Part shown: positions 35,719 through 45,360 of the stretch, one piece after another
Numbering within the stretch: the stretch's first letter is position 1
How the letters are laid out: every line of letters starts with the position of its first letter
DNA from: Tannerellaceae bacterium
GTDB lineage: Bacteria > Bacteroidota > Bacteroidia > Bacteroidales > Tannerellaceae
Assembly (NCBI GenBank): GCA_031257015.1
Contig: JAIRPK010000053.1
Coordinates: 62,001-126,000, forward strand
Direction: 5' to 3'
DNA: 64,000 nucleotides
Notes under the pieces: generated by a model
The model's input: the letters and a program-made list of their open reading frames with translations, nothing else
Database searches by the model: none
What the model was told of the DNA's origin: nothing
Program-made: the position numbers and the translations under genes

Positions 35719-36681
35719 ATGGAGAAACCGTTTGTAGTTGGTATTGACATAGGAGGAAACAATACCGTATTCGGCATCGTAGATGCAAGAGGAACAATAT
35801 TAATGAACGATTCTATCAAGACAAAGAGCTATCCCGACATAGAGGAATATGTATCCGTCTTGTCGGAAAGAATAGAAGCTTTAGTCGATCAGGTCGGTGG
35901 AAGCGAAAAAATACGAGGTATCGGAATAGGCGCACCGAATGGCAACTATTTTACCGGAAGTATCGAATTTGCTCCCAACCTTCCCTGGGGCAAGGAGAAT
36001 ATTCCGCTGGCAAAGATGATAAGCGACAAGCTGAATATTCCGTCTGCTCTTACCAACGACGCAAATGCGGCGGCGATAGGAGAAATGACCTACGGAGCAG
36101 CGCGGGGAATGAAGGATTTCATTATGATTACCCTTGGAACCGGGGTAGGAAGCGGAATTGTTGTCGGAGGAAACTTGGTCTATGGCCACGATGGATTCGC
36201 AGGAGAATTAGGACACGTGATCGTTCGACGAATAAACGGACGATTATGCGGATGTGGCCGGACAGGCTGCCTTGAAACCTATACATCTGCCACAGGAGTT
36301 GCACGTACCGCACGGGAATTTCTTGAAATCAAGAAGGAAGACAGCCTGCTTCGCCGGATGAACCCAGAAACAATCACTTCCAAGGAAGTATATGAGGCTG
36401 CAATGGAAGGCGATAAAATGGCCATTGAGATATTTGAAATGACTGGACATATATTGGGAGAAGCTTTTGCAGATTTCATCGCATTCAGCAGCCCGGAAGC
36501 CATCATCCTTTTCGGAGGATTGAGCTATGCCGGCGAATTAATCATGAATCCCATACAGGAAGCTATGGACAAGAACGTATTGAAGGTTTTCTCCGGAAAG
36601 ACGAAGCTGATCCTCTCCCAACTAAAGGAAGCCGACGCCGCTGTACTGGGAGCAAGTTCATTAGGCTGGGAAGCGAAATAA
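35719..36681 (+). CDS. ROK family sugar kinase, probably glucokinase
   Basis: A 320-residue ATP-dependent sugar kinase. Seen: the phosphate-binding VGIDIGGNNTVFGIVDARG (residues 7-25), catalytic region ALTNDANAAAIGEMTYG (about 112-128; Asp of NDANAAA is the base), ITLGTGVGSGIVVGG, ELGHVIV, and the ROK zinc motif CGCGRTGCLETY (about 176-187). Length fits bacterial ROK glucokinases. Glucose as substrate is inference; N-acetylmannosamine or fructose kinases share these motifs. The NUDIX gene starts 7 bases later. Confidence 0.9.
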   Translation: MEKPFVVGIDIGGNNTVFGIVDARGTILMNDSIKTKSYPDIEEYVSVLSERIEALVDQVGGSEKIRGIGIGAPNGNYFTGSIEFAPNLPWGKENIPLAKMISDKLNIPSALTNDANAAAIGEMTYGAARGMKDFIMITLGTGVGSGIVVGGNLVYGHDGFAGELGHVIVRRINGRLCGCGRTGCLETYTSATGVARTAREFLEIKKEDSLLRRMNPETITSKEVYEAAMEGDKMAIEIFEMTGHILGEAFADFIAFSSPEAIILFGGLSYAGELIMNPIQEAMDKNVLKVFSGKTKLILSQLKEADAAVLGASSLGWEAK

Positions 36682-36688
36682 TCGAAAA

Positions 36689-37210
36689 ATGCATCCTCTT
36701 CACAAGTTTATCTATTGTCCATCCTGCGGCGCAAAGGCATTTAAGGAAAGGAACAAGAAAGCGAAGCAATGCTCCATCTGTGGCTTCGCATATTATTTCA
36801 ATCCGTCGGCAGCGGTCGCCTGTTTTATAAAGAATAGCAAAGATGAGCTTTTGCTTGTAAGACGAGCGAAGGAACCGGCGAAGGAAACGCTTGATTTACC
36901 TGGAGGATTTACCAATAGCTTTGAGACTGCTGAAGAGTCTGTATGCAGGGAAGTGAGAGAGGAAACTGGGCTGCTGATAAACCGTTGCCGTTACTTGTTC
37001 TCACTTCCAAATATTTATCCATATATGGGATTCGACGTGCATACTCTCGATCTGTTCTTTGAATGTATAATAGATGATTTCGACGGATTAAAGGCAAGCG
37101 ATGATGCTTCGGAAATAATCATACTTCCTGTGAAGGATCTTCCTCTGGAAGACTTCGGGCTTGAATCAATCAGGAAGGCAGTCTCATTATATAAGTTGCG
37201 ACTTCATTAA
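36689..37210 (+). CDS. NUDIX hydrolase with N-terminal zinc ribbon
   Basis: A 173-residue pyrophosphohydrolase. The N-terminal zinc ribbon has two CxxC knuckles: YCPSCGAK (about residues 8-15) and QCSICGFAYYFNP (about 29-41). The Nudix box GGFTNSFETAEESVCREVREETGL (about 72-95) is complete (GX5EX7REUXEEXGU). The ribbon-plus-Nudix layout resembles NudC-like NAD/RNA-cap enzymes, but the NudC SQPWPFPxS signature is absent, so general nucleotide hydrolysis is the safer call. Confidence 0.88.
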   Translation: MHPLHKFIYCPSCGAKAFKERNKKAKQCSICGFAYYFNPSAAVACFIKNSKDELLLVRRAKEPAKETLDLPGGFTNSFETAEESVCREVREETGLLINRCRYLFSLPNIYPYMGFDVHTLDLFFECIIDDFDGLKASDDASEIIILPVKDLPLEDFGLESIRKAVSLYKLRLH

Positions 37211-37375
37211 AAGAATTCCTAAAAACAATATAGTGTACAGATATAAGCGTAGTATGCCAAATTATTACAATTTAATTTTTTAATCATGAAATTGATACCA
37301 TTAAAATTAAATGCTGGAAACAGCACAAGCGTAGTAAAGACAAAAAACAATGCTAATCAAAAAAACTGGAAGAGT

Positions 37376-38029
37376 ATGAGAAACATTCTAATAGCGATAA
37401 TACTACTCAGCAGTATTTCAATATGCGCCTTTGCACATGATCTTATATCCCTTACAAACGGCAATGAAATTAAAGCGTGTGTCAAGGAAGTTGGAGAAAA
37501 CAATATTCATTACGTGAATTTCAATGACCCTGATGGAAATGACTACACGCTTAAAAAGTCGGAGATCCTTATGATTAAATATGCCAACGGCGATGAAGAT
37601 ATGTTTTATAATGCGATCCCAGCAAGTATTACCAAGCAGCAGGAAGACCTTACAAAAAGAGCCGCAGCCCTCCAAGCTAAATACAATAGTGGGCGCCGCC
37701 AACAGATTACCGGAAATGTCCTCTGGATAACCGGTTTAGGAATGGCTATTGGTGGAATAGGATTAATGATAAGCAGCATAAACGAGGGAAACGATACAGC
37801 TACGGCAACTGGAGTACTGCTTACAGTCGGCGGAGGTATTCTCTTTAATGTCGGTATTCCAATTTCCATCGTCGGAACAGCAAGGAAGGGAAGCGCATAT
37901 CGGGCAATGCAGGCAGAAGGCTTCGCCAATATGCAATGGAACAACGACGCCATCAAAAAAGCTGCCATCGCTCCAAAGTTACGCCTTAACCTCCATGGCA
38001 CTGGTGCCGGACTGGCATACATTTTCTAA
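37376..38029 (+). CDS. exported protein of unknown function
   Basis: From ATG 37376 the product is 217 residues with a clean signal peptide (NILIAIILLSSISICAFA). A small beta-rich domain follows (DLISLTNGNEIKACVKEVGENNIHYVNFN, KKSEILMIKYANGDEDMF), then a coiled segment (KQQEDLTKRAAALQAKYNSGRR) and two glycine-rich hydrophobic helices (VLWITGLGMAIGGIGLMIS and ATGVLLTVGGGILFNVGIPISIV), probably membrane-inserted. The ORF is open 30 codons further upstream (37286), but that part is polar and lacks a signal. I do not recognise the family with certainty. A terminator follows 20 bases after the stop. Confidence 0.7.
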   Translation: MRNILIAIILLSSISICAFAHDLISLTNGNEIKACVKEVGENNIHYVNFNDPDGNDYTLKKSEILMIKYANGDEDMFYNAIPASITKQQEDLTKRAAALQAKYNSGRRQQITGNVLWITGLGMAIGGIGLMISSINEGNDTATATGVLLTVGGGILFNVGIPISIVGTARKGSAYRAMQAEGFANMQWNNDAIKKAAIAPKLRLNLHGTGAGLAYIF

Positions 38030-38047
38030 AATAAATAAAAAGCATTG

Positions 38048-38086
38048 ACAGCCGCCTGTAAGAATACATGGCGGCTGTTGTTTTTT
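38048..38086 (+). terminator. intrinsic terminator
   Basis: ACAGCCGCC (38048-38056) and GGCGGCTGT (38070-38078) form a perfect 9-bp GC-rich stem followed by TTG and six T. Confidence 0.9.
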
Positions 38087-38247
38087 AGTAGCTTATCACA
38101 AGACAAGCAGCTGCTTTTACAACTTTAAATGAAGCTTTTCAAACATTCTGTCAACTATATACATAAAGGGATGTAAACAGCGATAGCCATACTTGTTCTA
38201 AATACAGCAAGCGGGAAATTGGGCATTTACCGTTCAATAATAATTCC

Positions 38248-38255
38248 TACCTTTG
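38248..38255 (+). promoter_or_regulatory. -7 element of eno
   Basis: TACCTTTG, 48 bases before the enolase ATG. A near -33 box (TTTA at 38226-38229) lies 18 bases upstream. Confidence 0.5.
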
Positions 38256-38282
38256 CACGTATTAACACATCCAAAATAATAG

Positions 38283-39584
<1,302 letters not shown>

Positions 39585-39603
39585 TCTGCCGGGATTAAGA
39601 ATA

Positions 39604-39638
39604 AAAAAGGCTGCCATGATAAAGAGGCAGCCTTTTTT
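39604..39638 (+). terminator. intrinsic terminator of eno
   Basis: AAGGCTGCC and GGCAGCCTT form a 9-bp stem with a 10-base loop, followed by a T-run, 20 bases after the stop codon. Confidence 0.9.
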
Positions 39639-39721
39639 AATATACATTCCCGTTTTCAATCCTCACTTTCTCCATTTTCACCGATTATCCTTCTCAATTC
39701 ATAACAATTAAATTAACTCAA

Positions 39722-40510
39722 ATGAAAAACAAAAGAACCCACTCGCTTAATTTCCTTTCAAGACTCATATTTCTGCTCCTATCCCCTGTATTCTTTCAAT
39801 ATTTTGCATTTGGATTCATTTGGCACTCCATTTATTGGGGAGTTATTACGTTCGTCATTATCATCTGGAGTACGCTTATCCTGATTTCGCCATTTTTCGG
39901 AAGAATCGGATGCGGATGGTTCTGCTTTATGGGAACAATTATGGACTTCGCAGGCAAACACTCTTTTTGCAAGACAACATATAATAGACCTAAAACATGG
40001 ATAAAACTGCTAATTCTCATTCCATTCTTCACCTCTGCATTTACTTTCTATTTTCTAAACAAAGAACATGGTCTCACTCATAACTTTGAAGTCAATCCTG
40101 ATTTTCTTCCATTGAATATGGATATGCACTATAAAATCGTATGGATGTGCGACATATTTTTCGCCATCCTGATCGCAGTTTTCCTTGATAAAAGATGGGG
40201 ATGCAGGCATCTTTGCATGATGGGAACACTCACTTCTATCGGAGCAAAATATTCGCGCCTATTGGTAGTAGTCGATACAAACGAATGTACAAACTGCGGC
40301 AGATGTGAAAAAGAATGTTTATCCGCCATTCCTCTACTCAATTACATAAAAGACAATAAAGGACTAATCGCCAACCCAGAATGTCTGCTATGTGGCAAAT
40401 GCCTCCAAACCTGTAAATCCAACGCAATATCCTTAAAATTCATTTGGAACAGAAGTAAGTATAAACAGGAAAATAAAGCGTCATCAAATTCTTTTATTCA
40501 TGGTAGCTAA
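39722..40510 (+). CDS. 4Fe-4S membrane protein, NapH/CcoG-like
   Basis: A 262-residue inner-membrane electron-transfer protein. There are four likely TM helices (about residues 12-32, 38-60, 95-112, 138-155). The cytoplasmic CGWFCFMG and CRHLCMMG motifs (G-C-G-W-x-C type pairs, about residues 60-67 and 160-170) are typical of the NapH/NosR-like family. Two ferredoxin clusters follow ([13 protein letters not shown] about 187-199, [13 protein letters not shown] about 222-234). The redox partner is unknown and no nap, nos or rnf gene is near. Its 3' end overlaps the converging queC by 27 bases. Confidence 0.85.
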   Translation: MKNKRTHSLNFLSRLIFLLLSPVFFQYFAFGFIWHSIYWGVITFVIIIWSTLILISPFFGRIGCGWFCFMGTIMDFAGKHSFCKTTYNRPKTWIKLLILIPFFTSAFTFYFLNKEHGLTHNFEVNPDFLPLNMDMHYKIVWMCDIFFAILIAVFLDKRWGCRHLCMMGTLTSIGAKYSRLLVVVDTNECTNCGRCEKECLSAIPLLNYIKDNKGLIANPECLLCGKCLQTCKSNAISLKFIWNRSKYKQENKASSNSFIHGS

Positions 40511-41158
40511 AAATTCCTTCAATCCATCGTTCCTCAGTTTGCAAGCCGGACATTCCCCGCAACCATCAGCCATTATCCCATTATAACACGTCAGCGTATT
40601 ATAACGCACCAGCTCAAAAACACCAAGCTCATCTGCCAAAGCCCAAACCTCCGCCTTACTTAACCACATCAAAGGCGTATGAATAATAAACTGCTCATCC
40701 ATTGCAAGATTGAGCGTCACGTTTGCAGAGCGGATAAACGTATCCCGACAATCCGGATAACCGCTATAATCCGCCTGCGACACTCCGGTAACAATATCCC
40801 GTATCCCATGCGAGTAAGCTATAACCGTGGCAAACGTAAGAAAAAACAAATTGCGTCCAAGAACAAACGTATTGGGATATGAATCCAGCGGTTTTTCCCG
40901 ATCCACCTCCATCTTGAAGTTTGTAAGAGAATTATCGGCGAGCAAACCAATAACGGTAGCATCCAACTCCTGAAAAGGGACACAAGCTGATCCTGCAATT
41001 TGGCGGGCTACCTCCACTTCTCGACCATGGCGCTGTCCATAAGTTATACACAAAGTTCGAACGCTGTCAAAATTTTTAAGCGCCCAAAAAAGACACGTCG
41101 TTGAATCCTGCCCCCCTGAATGTAGCACTAAAGCTGACGATTGATTGTTTTTCATCAT
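40484..41158 (-). CDS. queC: 7-cyano-7-deazaguanine (preQ0) synthase
   Basis: A 224-residue enzyme converting carboxy-deazaguanine to preQ0 with ammonia and ATP, for queuosine tRNA modification. The PP-loop SGGQDSTTC (about residues 14-22) and the zinc site [19 protein letters not shown] (about 191-209) are intact. Length is normal. No other que gene lies in the window. A TATTTTTG -7-like box on the minus strand (41180-41187) is 22 bases upstream. The 27-base tail-to-tail overlap with the 4Fe-4S gene is unusual but both frames look real. Confidence 0.94.
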   Translation of the reverse strand: MMKNNQSSALVLHSGGQDSTTCLFWALKNFDSVRTLCITYGQRHGREVEVARQIAGSACVPFQELDATVIGLLADNSLTNFKMEVDREKPLDSYPNTFVLGRNLFFLTFATVIAYSHGIRDIVTGVSQADYSGYPDCRDTFIRSANVTLNLAMDEQFIIHTPLMWLSKAEVWALADELGVFELVRYNTLTCYNGIMADGCGECPACKLRNDGLKEFLATMNKRI

Positions 41159-41427
41159 TATTTAATATTAAAATTCCCACAAAAATAGACGTTTAAAAAT
41201 AATAACTACAGATTCATCACAATAGCTGATATTTAGATAAACATCAAAAAATTCCATTTTCTAGCCATTAAAGATAAGCACCCACTTCTCATGAAAACAT
41301 AAAAAGAATATTATACATAAGATTTCTAAGAATAAGATTCTTCTTACAAGTTCCATTATTTGGCCAGTACAAAAGTCAAACTCAGCCACAAACAAGCTAA
41401 TCCCAAGTTGGAGGATTGGCAAGTTGG

Positions 41428-41480
41428 CTCGGAATTTCTCGTGACCTGCGGAGAATTCCCCGAAGTTGCAGGTAATTCCC
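41428..41480. repeat. degenerate dyad repeat
   Basis: GGAATTTCTC (41432 region) faces GAGAATTCC (41452-41460), and ACCTGC faces GCAGGT. [GT]AATT recurs at about 41433, 41454 and 41474, 20-22 bp apart. This may be a decayed relative of the phased arrays. Confidence 0.35.
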
Positions 41481-41689
41481 ATGATTTGCGATAACAGTCT
41501 AATAAAGAAGGAAAAAGCCCAGCCAAATCCATTCTCAATCTCTAATTTACAATTATCCATTCAGGAAGTCTATCAAATATGCTAACATACATCTACAAAA
41601 GCAATGAGCAGAAAAAAATATCCCGCCAGCATTCAACAGCACCCAAAAAACACCGTCTGCAACAAACTATATCTCAAGAAAAACAAATA

Positions 41690-41705
41690 TGTTTCCCGTG
41701 AAACA
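41690..41705. promoter_or_regulatory. parS-like ParB site 1
   Basis: TGTTTCCCGTGAAACA differs from the near-universal parS consensus TGTTTCACGTGAAACA at one position. It is intergenic, between queC and the sRNA. Confidence 0.6.
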
Positions 41706-42285
41706 AAAGAAATAAAAGAAAAAGTATGTTCTAGCTTAATTTTTCTTAATTTCAAAAAGAAGTCATACTTAGTATTAAATAAATATTCCCCTAAAGACGA
41801 TAAAAACAATCCAAAAAGAACATATAATACCCGCAAAAGAAGATTTTAACATTAATAATAAATAGAGGGTATACAAAAAATATATAAGGCCTACTCTCTG
41901 AAAAAGAAAGACTTAGACAGTTCAAATGAACAAAAGGCCATATAATTAAGCAAAAGAAATAAAAACAAAAAGGCCAAAAATTTGAATTAAAGAGAAATAT
42001 CCCGAATTTGCAAATCATAAATTGATAGAAAATAAAGATAGATAGAATTTTAACATTTTATGGCAATAAAATGTTAAAGAATCAAGGAATAATTTACAAA
42101 TACAGGAAAAATAAAAAAGAATAAATATTAACACTCTGAAGAACTAGTGTAAAGAATAATCACAACATGGATGCCCATGTATCCTTTACAGACGGCGTGA
42201 AATAGTGTCCAGTAATGGATGAAAGAGTATTTTCAAGACAAAGTTTTAAAATCATTGATAGAAGGTATATTTTTTTTGAAAAATG

Positions 42286-42316
42286 TTTGTAGGTTCCAAA
42301 CAAATGAGTACATTTG
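42286..42316 (+). promoter_or_regulatory. complete Bacteroidota promoter for a small RNA
   Basis: TTTG (42286-42289), a 19-base spacer and TACATTTG (42309-42316): a full match with ideal spacing. No ORF starts downstream; an intrinsic terminator lies about 95 bases further on. Confidence 0.8.
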
Positions 42317-42322
42317 CATCGA

Positions 42323-42445
42323 GTTTTTTTCATAGTATTTTAGAACTAAGGTTAGTTTATCAAATCTTTAGAAGACAGGAATCGTGAGATTGTTTCTTTA
42401 TAAAGTGGAAAAATCGTCCCCCCCATGTGCGGACGATTTTTTTCT
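42323..42445 (+). ncRNA. candidate small non-coding RNA of about 120 nt
   Basis: Defined by a perfect promoter upstream and a strong terminator (42410-42440: AAAATCGTCC / GGACGATTTT, then T-run). In between are two potential hairpins: AACTAA-gg-TTAGTT, and a 12-bp stem in which CTTTA and GAAGACA (42366-42377) pair with TGTTTC and TAAAG (42091-type arm at 42391-42405, with a 4-base bulge) around a 13-base loop. There is no start codon with a meaningful frame. It does not match SRP RNA, tmRNA or RNase P as I know them; 6S RNA cannot be excluded. Confidence 0.6.
42410..42445 (+). terminator. terminator of the candidate sRNA
   Basis: A perfect 10-bp stem (42410-42419 with 42431-42440), 11-base C-rich loop, then a T-run. 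Confidence 0.9.
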
Positions 42446-42582
42446 TTGTGTAATCCCATTGAATATCAATATATTTTAATGTTTATAATGGCAATACAGC
42501 TGCTGGTTAGATTGTAAAACAAGCAATCCACCGAAAGGCAGCGAAAATTGCAAGCAAGTCTTATAGAGAGGTAAAGCAGGAT

Positions 42583-43695
42583 TCAGAATTTCTTCAACCT
42601 ATACCTGTTTCCTGGAAGCGGCTGAATTATACCTTCCAATTCGAGTTCGGACAAGGAATCACGAAGTTTATAAAGCGGGATATTAAATTCGACAGCCACC
42701 TCATCCACATTTATTTCCTCTTTCTTTCTAAATATTTCCAAAACATCTCCATGCTCAGCCTCCAGATCAAAAGATAAAGATTGTTGCACAGGCTGCTGCG
42801 GTTTCAAATTCACATCCCAAAGCATGGCAAGAATAAAATCATTAGCATTAGAAATAAGCCTAGCCGTATCATTTGTAATAATGCGATTACAGCCTTGCGA
42901 ATAAACATCAGTAGCCCTTCCGGGAAAAGCAAAAACAGCCTTACTGTAATCACGGGCACGAACGGCAGTATTCAGCGATCCACCTTTATAGGCAGATTCA
43001 ATCACGACTGTTGCCTTTGACAATCCTGCAATAATCCGGTTTCGCACAAGAAAGTTTGGCCTGTCTGGATTTGTCCCACTCATATATTCAGTCAATAGCC
43101 CCCCATTTTCAAGCATTTCAATAGCCACATTCCTGTGAGCGCCCGGATATATCCTGTCTAATCCATGTGCAAGAACAGCAACGGTCGATACGTTTTCCCT
43201 CAAAGCACATTGATGCGCATAAATATCGACGCCATAAGCCAAACCACTGACGATTAGCAAATCAGGAAACTGCTGTGCCAAATCATGAATAAATTTCTCT
43301 GTAATATCCCGTCCATAAGCAGTCATGTTCCGTGTGCCCACAATACTGACCGGACGTTTTCCCTCAAAACTCAGATTTCCTTTCATATACAACATAAGCG
43401 GCGCATCATCGCAATTTTTCAGTTCAATTGGATAGTCATCGTCAGAGATAAAGCAATAGGTAAGATTTTCCTTTTCGATAAAAGAAACCTCCTGCTGTGC
43501 CCGTTTAAAAACATCAGCACTATGAATTTTACGTGCCATAATCGGCCCAATTCCGTTAACGGAGGCCAAAGCGGAAGGAGATGTTTTAAAAACTGCCTCT
43601 GCATCTCCAAATTTAGCGAGCAGTTCCCGTCCAAGTTTATTCCCTATTCCATCTATAATTGTTAAGGCTATTTGGTAAAAAAGTTTGTCGTTCAT
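42583..43695 (-). CDS. dprA: DNA-processing protein DprA
   Basis: A 370-residue protein that loads RecA on incoming single-stranded DNA in natural transformation. The N-terminal SAM/HhH-like part has INGIGPIMARKIH. The Rossmann-like core shows VSIVGTRNMTAYGRDITEKF (about residues 111-130), SGLAYGVDIYAHQCAL (about 149-164), AVLAHGLDRIYP and FLVRNRIIAGLSKATVVIESAYKGGSLNTA. The C-terminal winged helix (VDEVAVEFNIPLYKLRDSLSELELEGII) is present. It is the last gene of the argS-U32-thioesterase-dprA row and overlaps the thioesterase by 4 bases. Confidence 0.95.
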   Translation of the reverse strand: MNDKLFYQIALTIIDGIGNKLGRELLAKFGDAEAVFKTSPSALASVNGIGPIMARKIHSADVFKRAQQEVSFIEKENLTYCFISDDDYPIELKNCDDAPLMLYMKGNLSFEGKRPVSIVGTRNMTAYGRDITEKFIHDLAQQFPDLLIVSGLAYGVDIYAHQCALRENVSTVAVLAHGLDRIYPGAHRNVAIEMLENGGLLTEYMSGTNPDRPNFLVRNRIIAGLSKATVVIESAYKGGSLNTAVRARDYSKAVFAFPGRATDVYSQGCNRIITNDTARLISNANDFILAMLWDVNLKPQQPVQQSLSFDLEAEHGDVLEIFRKKEEINVDEVAVEFNIPLYKLRDSLSELELEGIIQPLPGNRYRLKKF

Positions 43696-44120
43696 AAATC
43701 CTTCTTCATCGTTCTGGTTAACAAATCATCAAAATACTCACCCCTCGTCAGTCGTCCATTCTCGACCACAACTGTTTCTACCCTTCCTCTAGCAGCCAAT
43801 ACTCCATCTGACAGTCGATAAATATCCTGATAAAAAACCAGCTTCGCTCCCTCCTTCAGAAGGTTCAGACAAGAGACAAAAGAATCACCACTACGCAAAG
43901 AAGACTTATAATGTATATCTACGCGAGAAACAAAAGCATCAATACCTTTCTTGTGCATATCTCCAAAATTCTCTCCCAAAGATTCCAAATACTCATGCCT
44001 TGTATGCTCCATATACCTCTGGTAATTTGAATTATTAACCACACCCTGCAAGTCGCACTCATAATCACGCACCTTGATTGTTAACTTAAAAACATACTCT
44101 TTATTCTTCATAACCATCAT
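43692..44120 (-). CDS. acyl-CoA thioesterase, 4HBT/YbgC family
   Basis: A 142-residue hot-dog-fold thioesterase. The YbgC-type signature is RDYECDLQGVVNNSNYQRYMEHTRHEYLESLG (about residues 13-44 in two parts), with the catalytic Asp of CDLQGVVNN. The mid part (DIHYKSSLRSGDSFVSCL) is also typical. It probably hydrolyses short- or medium-chain acyl-CoA; the real substrate is unknown. It overlaps the U32 gene by 20 bases and dprA by 4, so it is part of the same operon. Confidence 0.88.
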   Translation of the reverse strand: MMVMKNKEYVFKLTIKVRDYECDLQGVVNNSNYQRYMEHTRHEYLESLGENFGDMHKKGIDAFVSRVDIHYKSSLRSGDSFVSCLNLLKEGAKLVFYQDIYRLSDGVLAARGRVETVVVENGRLTRGEYFDDLLTRTMKKDL

Positions 44121-45357
44121 TTAAAACAAGTTTATACATCTTATCAGAAGGCCTGACCTTCTCCTTCGACCTAAAAGAGAAGTTATCCCCTTTTTTAGCC
44201 TCCTGAACAGGTATCAGTCCTACTCTTATCTCATCAATCTTTTGAATGATGACACCGGTTGTAGGACCAGTAATCAACACTTCATCTCCAACTTTGAGCG
44301 ATTGCGCCTCCATTTCAAACTCTGCGACGCCGAGATTTCTGAAATATTTAACACCCTTGGCCACATAAACTTTCCTTTTGCGTGCACTCGATCCATACTT
44401 TGCACTCCATTCTCCAAGCCGTTGTCCAAGATAATAACCATTCCAGAAACCACGATTAAAGACAGTAGCAAGTCTCTCATCCCAATCCGCCACCTTTTCA
44501 TTTGAATAAGAACCATCACAATAAGCCCTGACAGCCTCCTTGTAACATTCCGTCACAATACGCACATATTCCGGCCCTCTAGCACGTCCCTCAATCTTAA
44601 ATACACGTACACCAGCCTCAATCATTTTATTAAGGAAATGAACAGTTTTCAAATCTTTAGGCGACATGATATACTGATTCTCAACATCAAGTTCAATATC
44701 TGTCTCCATGTCCTTAACAGTATATCCTCTACGACAAATCTGCATACAGGAACCACGATTAGCCGAAGCATTCATCTCATGCAAACTCAAATAACACTTC
44801 CCCGAAACAGCCATACACAAAGCACCATGAGAGAACATTTCTATACGAATCAATTCCCCTTTCGGCCCCTTAATACCCTCATCCGTAATACAATTATAAA
44901 TCCTCCTCACCTGCTCCAAATTAAGCTCCCTGGCTAACACAACGACATCAGCAAAACGAGCATAAAACCTCAGCGCCTCTACATTAGATATATTCAACTG
45001 CGTCGAAAGATGCACCTCAATACCTATATTGTTCGCATAATTCATAACAGCAACATCAGATGCAATAACAGCTGAAATTCCAGCCTCTCCGGCCGCATCA
45101 ACTATCCTGCGCATCAAAGGCAAATCATCATCATAAATAATCGTATTCACCGTAAGGTAAGACTTCACTGACCTGTCACGACAAATTTTAGCAATCTCCT
45201 TCAAATCCTCAATCGTAAAATTTGCAGACGAGCGCGAACGCATATTCAAACCCTCTACGCCAAAATACACTGAATCCGCCCCCCCTTGAATTGCTCCCAT
45301 AAGTGATTCATAAGAACCGGCAGGCGACATAATCTCAAAATCAGTATCCTTCATCAC
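44101..45357 (-). CDS. U32 family peptidase-like protein (RlhA/TrhP type)
   Basis: A 418-residue protein of the peptidase U32 family. The PROSITE-type signature EMFSHGALCMAVSGKCYLS (about residues 173-191) is intact and followed by NRGSCMQICRRGY, giving four Cys expected to hold an iron-sulfur cluster. Members of this family are now known as prephenate-dependent tRNA/rRNA hydroxylases (TrhP, RlhA) rather than proteases, and the neighbour argS fits an RNA role; the exact target is inference. It starts 3 bases after argS ends. Confidence 0.88.
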   Translation of the reverse strand: MMKDTDFEIMSPAGSYESLMGAIQGGADSVYFGVEGLNMRSRSSANFTIEDLKEIAKICRDRSVKSYLTVNTIIYDDDLPLMRRIVDAAGEAGISAVIASDVAVMNYANNIGIEVHLSTQLNISNVEALRFYARFADVVVLARELNLEQVRRIYNCITDEGIKGPKGELIRIEMFSHGALCMAVSGKCYLSLHEMNASANRGSCMQICRRGYTVKDMETDIELDVENQYIMSPKDLKTVHFLNKMIEAGVRVFKIEGRARGPEYVRIVTECYKEAVRAYCDGSYSNEKVADWDERLATVFNRGFWNGYYLGQRLGEWSAKYGSSARKRKVYVAKGVKYFRNLGVAEFEMEAQSLKVGDEVLITGPTTGVIIQKIDEIRVGLIPVQEAKKGDNFSFRSKEKVRPSDKMYKLVLNDGYEE

Positions 45358-45360
45358 AAC

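Larger units (their letters stand above)
41159..42285. other. long AT-rich intergenic region, no convincing gene
   Basis: Very A-rich on the plus strand. Short ORFs (such as 41604-41849, plus) are Lys/Asn-rich and show no family features, so I do not call them. Contents: a parS-like site at 41690, a worn dyad repeat at about 41428-41480, and the sRNA promoter at the right end. It could hold an unrecognised RNA or a replication-related site. Confidence 0.5.

Noticed and set aside
41604..41849. 81-codon plus-strand ORF
   Set aside because: Lys/Asn-rich translation of A-rich DNA, includes a parS-like site, with an overlapping ORF on the other strand; no gene-like features.
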